Shown: positions 9,867 to 17,780 of the stretch, piece after piece | Numbering within the stretch: the first letter of the stretch is position 1 | Layout: every line of letters starts with the position of its first letter | Assembly: GCF_003402535.2 (NCBI RefSeq) | Contig: NZ_AP025170.1 | Span: 3,410,001-3,474,000 of the forward strand | Origin: Cupriavidus sp. P-10 | GTDB lineage: Bacteria; Pseudomonadota; Gammaproteobacteria; Burkholderiales; Burkholderiaceae | Direction: 5' to 3' | Length of the DNA: 64,000 bases | The notes under the pieces: generated by a model | The model's database searches: none | What the model saw: only the letters and a program-made list of their open reading frames with translations | What the model was told of the DNA's origin: nothing | Translations under genes and position numbers: made by a program

Positions 9867-10517
9867 TTAAGCTTTGGCTTTGGCCTTGACGGCCGGGGTA
9901 ACGATGACCTTGCCGTTCTTGGAGCCCGGGATGGCGCCCTTGACCAGCAGCAGCTTGCGCTCTGCGTCGATCTTGGCGATCTCCAGGTTCTGCACGGTGC
10001 GGGTGACATCGCCCAGGTGACCGGTCATGCGCTTGCCCGGGAACACACGGCCCGGATCCTGCGCCATACCGATCGAGCCCGGCACGTTGTGCGAGCGCGA
10101 GTTACCGTGCGTGGCACGGCCGGAGGCGAAGTGGTAGCGCTTGATGGTACCGGCGTAGCCCTTACCGATGGTCACGCCCTGCACGTCGATCTTCTGACCG
10201 ACTTCGAACAGGTCGACCGACAGCGAACCGCCAGCTTGCAGTTCGGCAGCCTTGGCTGCGTCGATACGGAATTCGCGGATGATTTCGCCGGCTTCCACGC
10301 CGGCTTTGGCGAGGTGACCCGCCAGCGGCTTGGTGACACGGCTTGCGCGTCGTGCGCCGAAGGTGACTTGAACCGCGGTATAACCGTCGGTCTCGTCCGT
10401 CTTGATTTGCGTCACGCGGTTGTCGCCGACCTCGACCACGGTCACGGGAATCGCTTCACCGTCGTCCGTGAAAATACGGGTCATGCCAACCTTGCGACCT
10501 ACAAGGCCAAGGCTCAT
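9867..10517 (-). CDS. rplC: Large ribosomal subunit protein L3
   Basis: L3 is an early-assembly 50S protein reaching the peptidyl-transferase centre. The 216-residue product starts [20 protein letters not shown] and has the family signature [18 protein letters not shown]. The ATG used has GGAG six bases upstream; the open frame extends four codons further but without a binding site. In most bacteria rpsJ lies immediately upstream. Here the next upstream gene is a flavin reductase, with rpsJ about 5.7 kb away. Confidence 0.97.
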   Translation of the reverse strand: MSLGLVGRKVGMTRIFTDDGEAIPVTVVEVGDNRVTQIKTDETDGYTAVQVTFGARRASRVTKPLAGHLAKAGVEAGEIIREFRIDAAKAAELQAGGSLSVDLFEVGQKIDVQGVTIGKGYAGTIKRYHFASGRATHGNSRSHNVPGSIGMAQDPGRVFPGKRMTGHLGDVTRTVQNLEIAKIDAERKLLLVKGAIPGSKNGKVIVTPAVKAKAKA

Positions 10518-10638
10518 GGTTTGCTCCATTCCCAGCTGCGATTGGCCGGGGCTGATTGATACACGAAAACTGTGTTTGCGCTTGTGCGCGGATGGGCTGC
10601 GCTAAAGAGGACTGCGCGTGGCCAAAACGGCCAACCCA

Positions 10639-10693
10639 CTACCCGGAGACACGGGTAGCCTTACACTATAACGCTTCCCCCAGGAAAGGGCAA
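10639..10693 (-). promoter_or_regulatory. Predicted rplC promoter and leader hairpin
   Basis: On the minus strand TTGCCC (10688-10693) is followed after 17 bases by TATAGT (10665-10670), four and five of six consensus bases. Just downstream, near the expected transcript start, 10639-10645 (ctacccg) pairs with 10652-10658 (cgggtag) around a six-base loop. This would let the split S10 block be transcribed independently of rpsJ. Motif evidence only. Confidence 0.55.
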
Positions 10694-10804
10694 TAAGCAA
10701 TTGCGATTTGCCGAGGGGTGTTGCAGGCAGGATTCACGCAGATGTGCGCAAAAGCTGGCACGAAGGCGGCGCGGCGAGCGGCAGGCCCCGCCCCCGCGCA
10801 AAGG

Positions 10805-11305
10805 TCAGGCCGCGACGCGCACGAAGCCGCCACCATAGAAGACCAGCGGCTCGCCCTCTTCCGCCGAGATGGACTCCACCGCGCCCACGACCAGCAGGTG
10901 GTCGCCAACGGGATCGGCGCGCTCGACGCGGCATGCGAGCGTGGCGAGCGCCTCGTCCAGGTAGGGCACGCCCTGGGCGCAGCGCGTATGACGCACGCCG
11001 GCGAACTTGTCGGCCGCCGGCGTGGCGAAGCGGCGCGCCAGTTCCCCGTGTCCGGCGCGCAGGATGCTGACGCCGAACGGCCGGCCTGGCTCGAACAGGC
11101 CCGCATTGGGCGAGTGCGACGCCAGGCTCCACAGGATCAGCGGCGGCGCCAGCGACAGCGACGCGAACGAGTTGACGGTGATGCCGACCGGCCGCTGCTG
11201 CGCCGTGCAGGCACCGATGACCGCCACGCCGGTCGCGTAGCGGCCGCAAACCCGGCGCAGTTCGCGTGGATCGAGCAGGGGCGCGGCATGACTGGTGGTG
11301 TCCAT
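10805..11305 (-). CDS. Flavin reductase component of a two-component monooxygenase (StyB/IifD-like)
   Basis: The 166-residue product has the flavin-reductase-like fold: GRYATGVAVIG near residue 21, the flavin-contacting GITVNSFASLSLAPPLILWSL, and the late GDHLLVVGAVE motif. Such enzymes use NAD(P)H to reduce free FAD or FMN, which diffuses to a partner oxygenase. The partner is almost certainly the StyA-like protein one base upstream. The pairing corresponds to IifC/IifD of indole oxidation in Acinetobacter and to IndA/IndB of Cupriavidus; styrene-type StyA/StyB is the alternative. It is the last gene of the island, and no clear terminator separates it from rplC on the same strand. Confidence 0.85.
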   Translation of the reverse strand: MDTTSHAAPLLDPRELRRVCGRYATGVAVIGACTAQQRPVGITVNSFASLSLAPPLILWSLASHSPNAGLFEPGRPFGVSILRAGHGELARRFATPAADKFAGVRHTRCAQGVPYLDEALATLACRVERADPVGDHLLVVGAVESISAEEGEPLVFYGGGFVRVAA

Positions 11306-11306
11306 G

Positions 11307-12548
11307 TCAGGCAGCCCGCGGCAGGTGGTGGTCGATCAGCTGGTGGCAAGCCTGCGCGTCCATCCACCATGGGAAATAATCCGGCGGATTGTCGAAGCCG
11401 TTGGCAATGCGCGCCGCCAGCGCCGGCGCCTGCCCCGCCGCACCCAGCAGCGCCAGGATATGCGGCGGCGGCGGGGTCAGCAGCGAGTTGGTCCACGCCA
11501 CGACATCGCCGGCATATTGCCAGTACCGGGCGAAGGTCTGCTCCATCCAGTCACGGTCGAACGGCCGCTCGCCATGGGCAAGGATGGCGTCGAGGTAGAC
11601 CTGGCAGCATTTGGCGGCATTGTTGGAGCCTTGCCCGGTGATCGGGTCGTTGACCACCACGGCATCGGCCATGCCGAATACCATCCGGCCCGATGGCAGC
11701 GTCAGCACCGGCTTGCGCACGCTCGGTGCGAAGCGGCCCGACAGGATACCGTTGTCGTCGGTCAGCGCCACGCGCTCGCAGCGCTCGGCTTCCCACGGCG
11801 CATAGGTGCGCAGGATGCGCAGGCTTTCTGCGAGGTGCTGCTCGGGCGTGCGCGCCTCGGCCCAGCGGTCCATCGGACCGCCAGGGATGCCTTCGAACAC
11901 CATGATCTCGCACGGGCCCGACATCGTCAGCGCGGGAAAGACGAAGTATTCGCCGATGCCCGGGATCAGGTTGAAGCAAACCCGCGAGAACGGCTCGCGC
12001 GGCACCATGCCGGTCACGTAGGTCAGCGCCAGCGCGCGTTGCGGCTTGTCGAACGGGCTGCGCCGCGCATCGCGCTCGAAACGGCCGACGATCTCGCCCT
12101 TGCCGGCAGCCAGCAGCACGAGGACGTGATCGCGCGTCAGGTCCTCCAGTTCATCCATGCCGACATCGACAATGCGCAGGTCGCCGCCACGCGCAGCGAA
12201 GGCCTCCATCCAAACCGGCATCTTCAGCCGCTGGTCGACCGCCTGCGCTGGCCGGTCCAGCGGCGCGGCCCAGTCGATGACTTTCGCGCCAGGCTGCTCG
12301 GGATGCGGCACGGCGAGGCCAATGCCCTCGACCGGCGGGCAGGTGTCGTCCCACCAGTTGAGGCCGAGGTCGCGCTCGGTCTGCAAGGCGCGGTCGAACA
12401 TGCATTGGCTCGACATGACCTTGCCTGCGCGGACCTGATCCGGCGCGCGGTTGGACAGCAGCGTGACCTGGTAGCCGGCTGCCTGCAGCCCGAGGGCCAT
12501 TTGCAAACCGGACTGCCCGGCCCCGACGATGGCGATGCGTTGGCGCAT
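11307..12548 (-). CDS. FAD-dependent monooxygenase, StyA/indole oxygenase type (IifC/IndA-like)
   Basis: The 413-residue product begins with a Rossmann FAD motif (IVGAGQSG, residues 7-14). From memory of the family it shares with styrene monooxygenase StyA a central F(E/D)KPQRAL segment and a late GxGxNxA segment (here GQGSNNAAK). This class epoxidises styrene or indole using reduced FAD supplied by a separate reductase, encoded next door. With the SDR and the dienelactone-hydrolase-like neighbour, the best inference is oxidation of indole as the first step towards anthranilate, as shown for the iif cluster of Acinetobacter. Substrate is not proven by sequence; styrene or another aromatic remains possible. 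Confidence 0.8.
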   Translation of the reverse strand: MRQRIAIVGAGQSGLQMALGLQAAGYQVTLLSNRAPDQVRAGKVMSSQCMFDRALQTERDLGLNWWDDTCPPVEGIGLAVPHPEQPGAKVIDWAAPLDRPAQAVDQRLKMPVWMEAFAARGGDLRIVDVGMDELEDLTRDHVLVLLAAGKGEIVGRFERDARRSPFDKPQRALALTYVTGMVPREPFSRVCFNLIPGIGEYFVFPALTMSGPCEIMVFEGIPGGPMDRWAEARTPEQHLAESLRILRTYAPWEAERCERVALTDDNGILSGRFAPSVRKPVLTLPSGRMVFGMADAVVVNDPITGQGSNNAAKCCQVYLDAILAHGERPFDRDWMEQTFARYWQYAGDVVAWTNSLLTPPPPHILALLGAAGQAPALAARIANGFDNPPDYFPWWMDAQACHQLIDHHLPRAA

Positions 12549-12580
12549 GATGTTGTCTCCTGGTTGGATGCGGGATGGCT

Positions 12581-13369
12581 TCAGCCGGCCAGCTTGCCGA
12601 TTGCCGGAACGTTCTGCTCCGGGCCCATGGCGCTGTAGCCACCGTCGACGGCGTAGTCCGCGCCGGTGACAAAGCTGGCATGGTCAGAGCACAGGAACAG
12701 CACCACCTGCGCGACCTCGTCGGGCTCGCCAACGCGGCCCAGCAGATGGAATGGCGCGGCAACGGCATCGGTACGGGCGCGGTTGCCGCCGCTGACCTCG
12801 TCCATCAGCCGGCACCAGGTCCAGCCGGGCGAGACCGAGTTCACGCGGATACGGTCGGGCGCCAGGTCCATCGCCATGTTGCGCGTCAACTGCGCGATGG
12901 CTGCCTTCGATACCGGATAGAGCCAGCGACCGGTCTGCGCGACGGTGGCCGAGATGCTGGTGAAATTGACGATGGCACCGCCGCCGCGCGCGCGCATCAG
13001 CGGCTGCACCGCCTGCGCCAGCATCACGCCGGACACGACGTTGACGTCGAGAGCCGTGAGCCAGTCGGCACGGCTGGAACGGAAGCCGTCATCGAGATAG
13101 GTGCAGGCAAGGTTGACCAGGAAATCCACGCCGCCAAAGCGCTGCGCGACCTGGCTTACCGCATCGCGGACCTGCTCGTCCTGCGTGATGTCAGCCGCGA
13201 TGAAGAGGGCGTCCTTGCCCAGCTCCGCGGCGACGCGCTCGCCGTTGGCGGCATCGATATCGAAGATCGCCACGCGCGCGCCAGCCTCGACGAAAGCCCG
13301 AGCCACGCCGGCGCCGATCAGCGTGGCGCCGCCGGTGACGATGGCCACCTTGTCCTGCAATCCCTTCAT
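12581..13369 (-). CDS. Short-chain dehydrogenase/reductase (IifB-like)
   Basis: The 262-residue product is a classical SDR: N-terminal NAD(P)-binding segment, catalytic Ser around 138-140, Tyr151 and Lys155 (YPVSK), and a C-terminal FVTGADYAVDGGY. An Asp after the second strand (IFDID) favours NAD. In the iif pathway the SDR oxidises the indoline diol and so prevents indigo formation; that role is inferred from context. Two usual motifs are altered: TGGATLIG has Leu where TGxxxGIG has Gly, and NNAG is replaced by VNLAC. The ATG chosen has GGAG six bases upstream; the open frame runs seven codons further. Confidence 0.82.
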   Translation of the reverse strand: MKGLQDKVAIVTGGATLIGAGVARAFVEAGARVAIFDIDAANGERVAAELGKDALFIAADITQDEQVRDAVSQVAQRFGGVDFLVNLACTYLDDGFRSSRADWLTALDVNVVSGVMLAQAVQPLMRARGGGAIVNFTSISATVAQTGRWLYPVSKAAIAQLTRNMAMDLAPDRIRVNSVSPGWTWCRLMDEVSGGNRARTDAVAAPFHLLGRVGEPDEVAQVVLFLCSDHASFVTGADYAVDGGYSAMGPEQNVPAIGKLAG

Positions 13370-13447
13370 GGTTGTCTCCTTGTTTGCCATCCGTGTCCAG
13401 GGTCCGGGCGGGCTTCTTCGGGCCCGCTCCGGATCGATGCTGCAACG

Positions 13448-13512
13448 CTCGCTACTTGACCTCGCTACTTGACCTCGCTACTTGACCTCGCTACATAACC
13501 TCGCTACTTGCC
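13448..13512. repeat. Five tandem copies of a 13-base repeat at a stop codon
   Basis: The unit ctcgctacttgac is repeated head to tail: three perfect copies (13448-13486), then ctcgctacataac (13487-13499) and ctcgctacttgcc (13500-13512). The last copy contains the TAG stop (13504-13506) of the minus-strand dienelactone-hydrolase-like gene, so the array looks like repeated duplication of that gene's stop region. It occupies most of the spacer before the SDR gene. Confidence 0.9.
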
Positions 13513-14733
13513 TTCACTCTCCTGCCAGCGCGCCATCAGCGTGTTCGACGGCAAGGCTTCGTCCAGCAGCTTGCGCGCGGTCTCGACGCCCGCCACCGGC
13601 AAGCCCGCCGGATCGAGCTTGCCGACCTGCACCAGCACGCTGGCCTGGTCCCAGTAGATATGCTCGTGATAAAGCTTGTCGCCTCGGAACTTGACGATGG
13701 CGATCAGCGGGATCTCCACGCGTTTGCCGGTGGGGGGCACGCCAGGCAGCATCCAGTCGATCTCGCAGGTATGCGTGAAGCAGAACAGCAGTTCGTCGAC
13801 GATCTGCGTGGCACCGACCGTTCGCGACAGCGGGATCAGCGTGGTATCGGGGGGATTGCTGTGGACAAAGTGGTTCTGGTAGAAGCGTCGCAGCTGCGCG
13901 TAGCCGACGCCGCCGGTCATGGTCGGGATATGGTTCACATAGGGCTGCGCCACCATCGTCGCCATGGTGGCATCGACGTCGCGCGTGGCGAATTCATATT
14001 CGCAGTGCTTGTCCCACAGCGCGGAAAAATCGTAGTGCGGTCCCATCTCGCGCCGCAGCGCGGCGATCGCGCGCTGGTGCGCCATCAGTGCGGACGGCTT
14101 GTCGAAGTGCTCGCCGCCAGCACGCGCAAAGGCGTGGTCGACACCCGGGTAGACATAGACCTCGATGTTGTCGCGCCCGGCCAGGGCTTCGCGGATCGCG
14201 GCCTGTGCCTGCGGCGGGCAGAAGCCATCCTTCTCCGCGATATGCAGCACCAGGCGGCCTCGCACTTGAGCAGCTTCCCCCAGCGCATGCTCGATGCCCA
14301 CGCCGTAGTAGGCCACCGCACAGCCCACGTCCGGTAGCCGGCACGCCGCCAGGTAGGCCAGCTTGCCGCCCAGGCAGAATCCCAGCACCCCGGTCTGGCC
14401 GACGCATTCCTGGCGCGCCCGCAGCGTATCCAGCGCCGCGCCTACGTCCTGCACGCCCTTGGCTTCGTCGAACTGCTGGTAGAGGCCGAGCGCGCGCTGG
14501 AAATCCTCGCCGCGATCGGTCAGCTCGATGCCGGGCGCGAGCCGCCAGAACAGGTCCGGAACCAGCACCGTGTACCCCTCTTCGGCGTAGTAGTCGGCGA
14601 CCTGCCTCATGGTGGCATTGACGCCGAAGATCTCCTGGCACAACACGATTCCCGGGCCCTTGCCCGTCGCCGGAACGGCGAGATAGCCGCTGAAACTGCC
14701 TTCGGGGGTCTGGATCTGGATGGTCTGGCCCAT
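13504..14733 (-). CDS. Dienelactone-hydrolase-like domain fused to a SnoaL/NTF2-like domain (candidate IifA/IndD role)
   Basis: The 409-residue product joins two domains. Residues 1 to about 235 are a dienelactone hydrolase with a complete triad by alignment to the family: Cys120 in GFCLGG, Asp169 in AEKDGF and His200 in GVDHAF. Residues from about 250 to the end resemble a SnoaL/NTF2-like polyketide-cyclase fold (YDFSALWDKHCEYEFATRD, KFRGDKLYHEHIYWDQASVL). In indole clusters an alpha/beta-hydrolase-fold enzyme, IifA, turns 3-hydroxyindolin-2-one into an anthranilate precursor; in Cupriavidus the corresponding gene has been called a carboxymethylenebutenolidase. That role is inferred. The start has GGAG eight bases upstream. 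It is the first gene of the minus-strand operon. Confidence 0.75.
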   Translation of the reverse strand: MGQTIQIQTPEGSFSGYLAVPATGKGPGIVLCQEIFGVNATMRQVADYYAEEGYTVLVPDLFWRLAPGIELTDRGEDFQRALGLYQQFDEAKGVQDVGAALDTLRARQECVGQTGVLGFCLGGKLAYLAACRLPDVGCAVAYYGVGIEHALGEAAQVRGRLVLHIAEKDGFCPPQAQAAIREALAGRDNIEVYVYPGVDHAFARAGGEHFDKPSALMAHQRAIAALRREMGPHYDFSALWDKHCEYEFATRDVDATMATMVAQPYVNHIPTMTGGVGYAQLRRFYQNHFVHSNPPDTTLIPLSRTVGATQIVDELLFCFTHTCEIDWMLPGVPPTGKRVEIPLIAIVKFRGDKLYHEHIYWDQASVLVQVGKLDPAGLPVAGVETARKLLDEALPSNTLMARWQESEGK

Positions 14734-15085
14734 GCCCTGCTCTCCTTGTCGTTGTCTCTTGACGGTGTCCGCTGGCGCCGCCGTGCTGGGTTCCATGATG
14801 GTGGCTCCGCACCGCAGCAAACTAGCCGCCCGCTGCAGCGGCTATCCGATTAGTGCAGGAAACTGCCAACTCGGTCAACGCTGCATCGCTGACGGCGAGG
14901 GCATCCGCTATAGTGGATCGCGTGGGAGACCGTGCGCCGGCGCAATCCCGGCGCAATGCCGGCGCAATGCCGGTGCGATACCGGACCATCCCCGGACCAT
15001 GCGGCGCGCACGGCGCCAGGGCTCTGCCAGCACCGGCTGGCCGCCCTGCCCGGCAGCACCGCGGCCACGCCAGAGGAGCGAGACA
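14734..15085. promoter_or_regulatory. Divergent control region of the iif-like island
   Basis: This 352-base gap separates the minus-strand catabolic operon from the plus-strand AraC-type regulator. A weak minus-strand promoter candidate is TTGGCA (14864-14869), 17 bases, GATAGC (14841-14846). The half nearer the regulator contains an 11-base tandem repeat, annotated separately. AraC-family activators usually bind direct repeats in such gaps, so inducer-dependent control is likely, but the site cannot be fixed from sequence. Confidence 0.45.
14937..15000. repeat. Degenerate 11-base tandem repeat upstream of the AraC-type gene
   Basis: The unit CCGGCGCAATN occurs at 14937, 14948 and 14959, then as CCGGTGCGATA at 14970 and CCGGACCATCC at 14981, with a partial copy CCGGACCAT at 14992. 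The 11-base period is close to one helical turn, so each copy presents the same DNA face. It lies 86 to 149 bases before the regulator's start codon. Confidence 0.85.
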
Positions 15086-16105
15086 ATGCAGCTGCCCCCC
15101 GCCGCCACGGCCTTCCCGCACCAGGGAACGCTGGCGAGCACCCTGCTCGGCGATCCCGCCCGGTGCGTGTTCGCCTCGACCGACCTGGCAGAGACGCGCG
15201 CCGCCGTCGGCCGCGTATTCAAGCCGCACCGGCTCGATGTCCGCGGCACGCGGCTGCACGCGCGCATGCACCATGCGCCGCTTGGCGCGGTTTCCTTCAA
15301 TCGCCTCGCCTACGGGGCCGAGGTCACCATCGATCCCGGTCCGCTTGGGGACTTCCTGCTGGTGCAGATGCCGCTGTCAGGGCAGGCCGATATCCGCTGT
15401 GGCGACCAGCACATCGTCTCGACGCCCGACTGCGCTTCGGTGCTGACGCCGAGTGATCCGTTGGCGATGCGCTGGAGCGCCGACAGTGACCAGTTGATCG
15501 TGCGCATCGAACGCAGCGCGCTGGAACGCGTCTGCGCCGCGCACCTGGGCCGGCGCCCCGGGCGGCCGCTGCGCTTTGCACTCGGCATGGACTGGCGCAT
15601 GGGCGCCTGGTATGAGCTGGTGCGCTACCTCGCGGCGATGATCGAGACTGCGCCCGAGACCACGCGCCATCCGCTGACCGCCTGCCAGCTCGAGCAGCTG
15701 GTCATCGGCACGCTGCTGACATGGCAGCCGCACAACCTTTCGGATGCGCTGCGCGAGCACGGCAAGCCGTTGGCGCCGCGCCATGTGAAGGTGGTGGAGG
15801 AATACATCCATGCCAACGCCGATGCGGAATTGACGCCGGCCTTGCTGGCGGAAGTCGCTGGCGTCAGCGTGCGCAGCCTGTTCGCCGGCTTCCGCGAGCA
15901 TCGCGGCACCGGGCCGATGGCCTACCTGCGCACCGTGCGCCTCGAGCGGGTGCGGCACGACCTGCTGAACGATGCGTCGGTGACGTCGGTCAGCGCGGCG
16001 GCTTTGCGCTGGGGCTTTGCGCACCTGGGGCGCTTCAGCGCGGAGTATCGTCGGGCGTTCGGGGAGTGCCCGGCGCAGACGCTGCGGCGGCGGGGAAGGG
16101 GCTAG
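15086..16105 (+). CDS. AraC-family transcriptional regulator (probable activator of the iif-like operon)
   Basis: The 339-residue product has an N-terminal sensing domain of the AraC-binding-like type (GPLGDFLLVQMPLSGQADI) and a C-terminal pair of helix-turn-helix motifs (residues about 240-335), with LAEVAGVSVRSLFAGFREHRG and the typical ending AEYRRAFGECPAQTL. It is divergent from the catabolic operon, the usual place for its activator; indole clusters in other bacteria carry an AraC-type gene too. The start was set at ATG 15086 because GAGGAG lies seven bases before it. The open frame extends 122 codons further upstream, through the tandem repeat, which is probably not translated. Confidence 0.85.
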   Translation: MQLPPAATAFPHQGTLASTLLGDPARCVFASTDLAETRAAVGRVFKPHRLDVRGTRLHARMHHAPLGAVSFNRLAYGAEVTIDPGPLGDFLLVQMPLSGQADIRCGDQHIVSTPDCASVLTPSDPLAMRWSADSDQLIVRIERSALERVCAAHLGRRPGRPLRFALGMDWRMGAWYELVRYLAAMIETAPETTRHPLTACQLEQLVIGTLLTWQPHNLSDALREHGKPLAPRHVKVVEEYIHANADAELTPALLAEVAGVSVRSLFAGFREHRGTGPMAYLRTVRLERVRHDLLNDASVTSVSAAALRWGFAHLGRFSAEYRRAFGECPAQTLRRRGRG

Positions 16106-16137
16106 CCGACCCCACACGAGAACGGCCGCCCAAAACA

Positions 16138-16167
16138 AAAACGGCGAACCACACGGTTCGCCGTTTT
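16138..16167. terminator. Bidirectional rho-independent terminator between the AraC-type gene and rpsJ
   Basis: Positions 16138-16150 (aaaacggcgaacc) pair perfectly with 16155-16167 (ggttcgccgtttt) around acac. The stem is flanked by A-runs on the left and T-runs on the right, so it can end transcription in both directions: the AraC-type gene from the left and the str operon plus rpsJ from the right. Confidence 0.85.
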
Positions 16168-16202
16168 GCTGCATCAAGCCGCCGGAGCGGCCCGAAACAT
16201 AT

Positions 16203-16511
16203 TTACACCTTGATCTCGACGTCCACGCCGGCCGGCAGGTCGAGCTTCATCAGCGCGTCAACCGTCTTGTCGGTCGGATCGACGATGTCCATCAGGCGCT
16301 GGTGAGTGCGGATCTCGAACTGATCGCGGCTGGTCTTGTTGACGTGCGGCGAACGCAGGATGTCGAAGCGCTGGATGCGGGTCGGCAGGGGCACCGGGCC
16401 CTTGACGATCGCGCCGGTACGCTTGGCGGTATCCACGATTTCGGCGGCCGACTGGTCGATCAGGCGATAGTCGAAAGCCTTCAGGCGGATACGGATCTTC
16501 TGGTTCTGCAT
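16203..16511 (-). CDS. rpsJ: Small ribosomal subunit protein S10 (NusE)
   Basis: S10 is a 30S head protein and, with NusB, part of the antitermination complex that binds boxA RNA. The 102-residue product starts [20 protein letters not shown] and has the signature [20 protein letters not shown]. It lies 78 bases after tuf as the last gene of the str operon and is followed by a strong terminator. In most bacteria it heads the S10 operon directly before rplC; here rplC is about 5.7 kb away beyond a catabolic island. Confidence 0.97.
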   Translation of the reverse strand: MQNQKIRIRLKAFDYRLIDQSAAEIVDTAKRTGAIVKGPVPLPTRIQRFDILRSPHVNKTSRDQFEIRTHQRLMDIVDPTDKTVDALMKLDLPAGVDVEIKV

Positions 16512-16556
16512 GATATTTCCTTAAAAGAGCGATTGGGCAACGTGCCCAGTTAAATG

Positions 16557-16580
16557 GGGACATGCCTGCAGGCATGTCCC
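16557..16580. repeat. Perfect 24-base palindrome between tuf and rpsJ
   Basis: The halves gggacatgcctg (16557-16568) and caggcatgtccc (16569-16580) are exact reverse complements. It begins nine bases after the tuf stop codon on the minus strand and has no T-run. A second small hairpin (tgggca at 16534-16539 with tgccca at 16543-16548) lies between it and rpsJ. It may be an attenuator, a processing site or an RNA-stability element. Confidence 0.75.
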
Positions 16581-16589
16581 AGGAAGTGC

Positions 16590-17780
16590 TTAGTCGAGGA
16601 TCTTTGCCACGACGCCGGCGCCGACGGTACGGCCGCCTTCACGGATAGCGAAGCGCAGGCCTTCTTCCATGGCGATCGGGGCGATCAGCTTGACGGTGAT
16701 CGACACGTTGTCACCCGGCATCACCATTTCCTTGTCCGCCGGCAGCTCGATCGAGCCGGTCACGTCGGTGGTACGGAAGTAGAACTGCGGGCGGTAGTTG
16801 TTGAAGAACGGGGTGTGACGGCCGCCTTCGTCCTTCGACAGGATGTACACCTCGCCGGTGAAGTGGGTGTGCGGCTTGATCGAACCCGGCTTGCACAGCA
16901 CCTGGCCGCGCTCGACGTCTTCACGCTTGGTGCCGCGCAGCAGCAGACCGACGTTGTCGCCAGCCTGGCCCTGGTCCAGCAGCTTGCGGAACATTTCCAC
17001 GCCGGTGCAGGTGGTCTTCACGGTCGGGCGAATACCGACGATTTCGATTTCTTCGCCAACCTTCACCACGCCGCGCTCGATACGGCCGGTCACCACGGTG
17101 CCGCGACCCGAGATCGAGAACACGTCTTCCACCGGCATCAGGAAGGTACCGTCAACGGCACGCTCCGGCGTCGGGATGTAGCTGTCCAGCGCTTCGGCCA
17201 GGTTCATGATGGCCACTTCGCCCAGCTCGCCCTTGTCGCCTTCCAGCGCCAGCTTGGCCGAACCCTTGATGATCGGGGTGTCGTCGCCGGGGAATTCGTA
17301 CTTCGACAGCAGCTCGCGAACTTCCATCTCGACCAGCTCGAGCAGTTCAGCGTCGTCCACCATGTCGCACTTGTTCAGGAACACGATGATGTACGGCACG
17401 CCAACCTGACGGGCCAGCAGGATGTGCTCGCGCGTTTGCGGCATCGGGCCGTCAGCGGCCGAGCACACCAGGATCGCGCCGTCCATCTGGGCGGCACCCG
17501 TGATCATGTTCTTCACGTAGTCGGCGTGGCCCGGGCAGTCAACGTGCGCGTAGTGGCGGTTGGCCGTCTCGTACTCGACGTGGGCGGTATTGATGGTAAT
17601 ACCGCGTGCCTTTTCTTCCGGCGCTGCGTCGATTTCGTCGTACTTCTTGGCGGCACCGCCGAACTTGGCAGCCAGCACCGTGGCGATCGCTGCGGTCAGC
17701 GTGGTCTTGCCATGGTCAACGTGACCAATCGTACCAACGTTCACGTGCGGCTTGGTCCGCTCGAACTTTTCCTTTGCCAT
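16590..17780 (-). CDS. tuf: Elongation factor Tu, copy 1
   Basis: EF-Tu is the GTPase that brings aminoacyl-tRNA to the ribosome. The 396-residue product has the P-loop GHVDHGKT (residues 18-25), DCPGHAD, and NKCD for guanine recognition, followed by domains II and III. It is the fourth gene of the str operon, 78 bases after fusA and before rpsJ. A second copy at 36301-37491 encodes an identical protein, and I found no nucleotide difference between the two reading frames. Confidence 0.98.
   Translation of the reverse strand: MAKEKFERTKPHVNVGTIGHVDHGKTTLTAAIATVLAAKFGGAAKKYDEIDAAPEEKARGITINTAHVEYETANRHYAHVDCPGHADYVKNMITGAAQMDGAILVCSAADGPMPQTREHILLARQVGVPYIIVFLNKCDMVDDAELLELVEMEVRELLSKYEFPGDDTPIIKGSAKLALEGDKGELGEVAIMNLAEALDSYIPTPERAVDGTFLMPVEDVFSISGRGTVVTGRIERGVVKVGEEIEIVGIRPTVKTTCTGVEMFRKLLDQGQAGDNVGLLLRGTKREDVERGQVLCKPGSIKPHTHFTGEVYILSKDEGGRHTPFFNNYRPQFYFRTTDVTGSIELPADKEMVMPGDNVSITVKLIAPIAMEEGLRFAIREGGRTVGAGVVAKILD

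Noticed and set aside
10666..11249. Other minus-strand frames overlapping the flavin reductase
   Set aside because: They are out of phase with a gene that has clear flavin-reductase motifs.
13448..13512. The 13-base array as a CRISPR
   Set aside because: Units are contiguous without spacers, so it is a simple tandem repeat.
14720..15085. A 122-codon N-terminal extension of the AraC-type regulator
   Set aside because: The downstream ATG has a strong ribosome binding site, and the extension is translated repeat DNA unlike AraC proteins.
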